A stretch of DNA of 64,000 nt from Pegoplata infirma. Lineage: Eukaryota > Arthropoda > Insecta > Diptera > Anthomyiidae. Location of the stretch: assembly GCA_963921195.1 (NCBI GenBank), contig OY992537.1:97794736-97858735 (forward strand), read 5' to 3'. The notes under the pieces are model-generated. The model ran no database searches. It had not been told where the DNA came from and worked only from the letters and a program-made list of their open reading frames with translations. The position numbers were made by a program, and so were the translations under genes. Below are positions 63,228-64,000 of the stretch, piece after piece. The number at the start of each line of letters is the position of its first letter. Within the stretch, counting starts at the first letter, position 1.

Positions 63228-64000
63228 TAGGGTGACCATTTTTTTCTGAACTCAAATCAGTACGCACAAGTTTTTGTGTTTTTTTTTTTTCTAGAAATAA
63301 CTCTCTGAAAACTGTTTTCTCTGGGAAAACACCTATGATTTTTGAGAAACATTGATGATTTTTCCAACACTTAAACTACCAAACTTGGGGTCAATTAGTA
63401 TTCAGTAAAAACAACTGTTAAAAGCAACTGCCGTAAACTGTGTCGTAATTTTGCAGAAAATTTTGTTGACTACAAACAACTTCATTTGAATGTTTTAATC
63501 GTTTCGGTGCAGAAAATATAACAAAAACTAACAGGTTTTGTGAATAAAAAGTCCACAAATTCTGAGGACTTTTAATAACTCTTCCTTTTAGAAAACTTCC
63601 CAGCAGAAATAAATCGAGATTTTGGCGACACAGCATCTGTTTATAGCATACCGTAGCGCATCCAAAGAGCGCTCTTAGGGATGCAGTAAAAGGAAGGGGA
63701 AAAAATTTTAATTTTTTTTTAAGATTTTTTATATAAAACTTATAATGTGTAATTATTTTTTGATAAAATTTCACACTTGCTTTCCTTTTTAATATTTTTA
63801 ACACTTTTTAAATAAAAAAACATGAGTTTTAGACAAAGACACATGATTTGACTGCATCATTATTGCGCATTAATCAGCGCTGCAAAGAGCGCTTCAATCA
63901 TAGCATCTTTGACCACTGTTCCCAAAAAAAATCCCATAAAAAATGTGAAAATGAAAATTTCCGATATTTTTTTGATGTTCACTTCCGATTTTTTTTTTTT
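63228..64000. mobile_element. Left part of a hAT-like element leaving the window
   Basis: TAGGGTGACCATTTTTTTC, a hAT-type terminus, begins exactly where the A element stops. The adjacent 8 bases TATATACC (63220-63227) are the expected target duplication. The interior includes the AGAGCGCTC motif (63612-63680) and an AGAGCGCTTC piece near 63886. The 128-codon minus-strand frame at 63418-63804 looks unconstrained and is not called. Confidence 0.55.
63612..63680. repeat. Dispersed motif with ATCCAAAGAGCGCTC core, copy 2
   Basis: GATTTTGGCGACACAGCATC, TATAGCATACCGTAGCGC and ATCCAAAGAGCGCTC repeat the module at 15765-15840 with about 85 percent identity by eye. Confidence 0.6.

Noticed and set aside
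63418..63804. One of the longest minus-strand frames (128 codons)
   Set aside because: AT-driven codon use, Lys/Phe-rich, no recognisable motif. It runs through the dispersed AGAGCGCTC repeat and lies inside a probable hAT.

Overview
The window reads as non-coding, repeat-saturated nuclear DNA from a fly. It is very AT-rich, full of poly-A/T runs, and holds no intact gene. The best guide to the organism is the dominant repeat: about 20 copies or fragments of asymmetric elements that carry a (GTCY)n tract (gacggacagacgg...), a conserved core (ACCGATATTTCGATG..TTACA.ACGGAATGACAAA), a 5' ACAAGT..AG start and a 3' GGAGGGTATAAAAA hairpin end. These traits match the mini-me / Helentron-derived (HINE-like) non-autonomous elements known from Diptera. 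A brachyceran, probably calyptrate, fly is my inference. I call three subfamilies A, B and C.

The rest is mostly a layered deposit of non-autonomous DNA transposons whose ends can be read directly. Ten complete insertions were examined as hAT-type. Seven have a perfect 8-bp target-site duplication (TSD) and CAG..CTG or TAG..CTA ends (1832-3360, 10551-12085, 17782-19118, 17834-18504, 19697-22524, 39354-40379, 55604-56710). One at 9010-9585 has a perfect 8-bp TSD with a slightly decayed end, and one at 21199-21470 has a 10-bp direct repeat. A sister copy at 37807-38332 has lost its TSD. An eleventh element starts at 63228 and leaves the window. TA-duplicating fold-back elements (Tc1/mariner-like mode) occur at 862-3390, 8763-8996, 36242-37476 and 59656-60160. 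A near-perfect 152-bp palindrome with a TAA duplication (PIF/Harbinger-like mode) is at 43316-43467. Elements nest up to four deep, so relative ages can be read: for example repeat O is split by hAT 19697-22524, which holds a C element that is itself split by 21199-21470.

Layout. 1-4575: B element on the minus strand carrying D, hAT and C insertions. 4388-5990: tandem repeats and a TCTCAG/CTGAGA minisatellite. 7039-7737: a terminal-inverted-repeat (TIR) element with two tRNA-like modules. 8395-12920: B, E and D elements with nested MITEs. 13765-17045: fold-back Q, an AT-rich CCCGAGTAAA element, and repeat K interrupted by A. 17618-22975: the O/hAT/C nest. 23140-26002: K, CACTCAAAA-type, P and A. 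27052-30333: tRNA-like element T and a 730-bp tandem duplication. 31000-32850: Q with P inside. 33580-40379: A, B, D, E and hAT copies. 40560-45052: GTACT-rich and CAGCTG-rich repeats and a MITE with tandem primer-binding-site-like boxes. 45440-50480: K, AT-rich and minisatellite repeats. 50820-54002: Q, then a broken transposon-like ORF split by element T. 54858-60690: hAT, C and K with two B insertions. 60700-64000: sparse DNA with one possible small exon on the minus strand at 61313-61489, then A and the hAT that exits the window.

No host gene, functional tRNA, CRISPR array or bacterial-type feature is supported. Only two stretches look protein-coding at all: the broken ORF at 53461-54002 and the Cys-containing minus-strand stretch at 61313-61489. 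Family letters (A, B, C, D, E, K, O, P, Q, S, T, U, V, W) are mine and local to this report.
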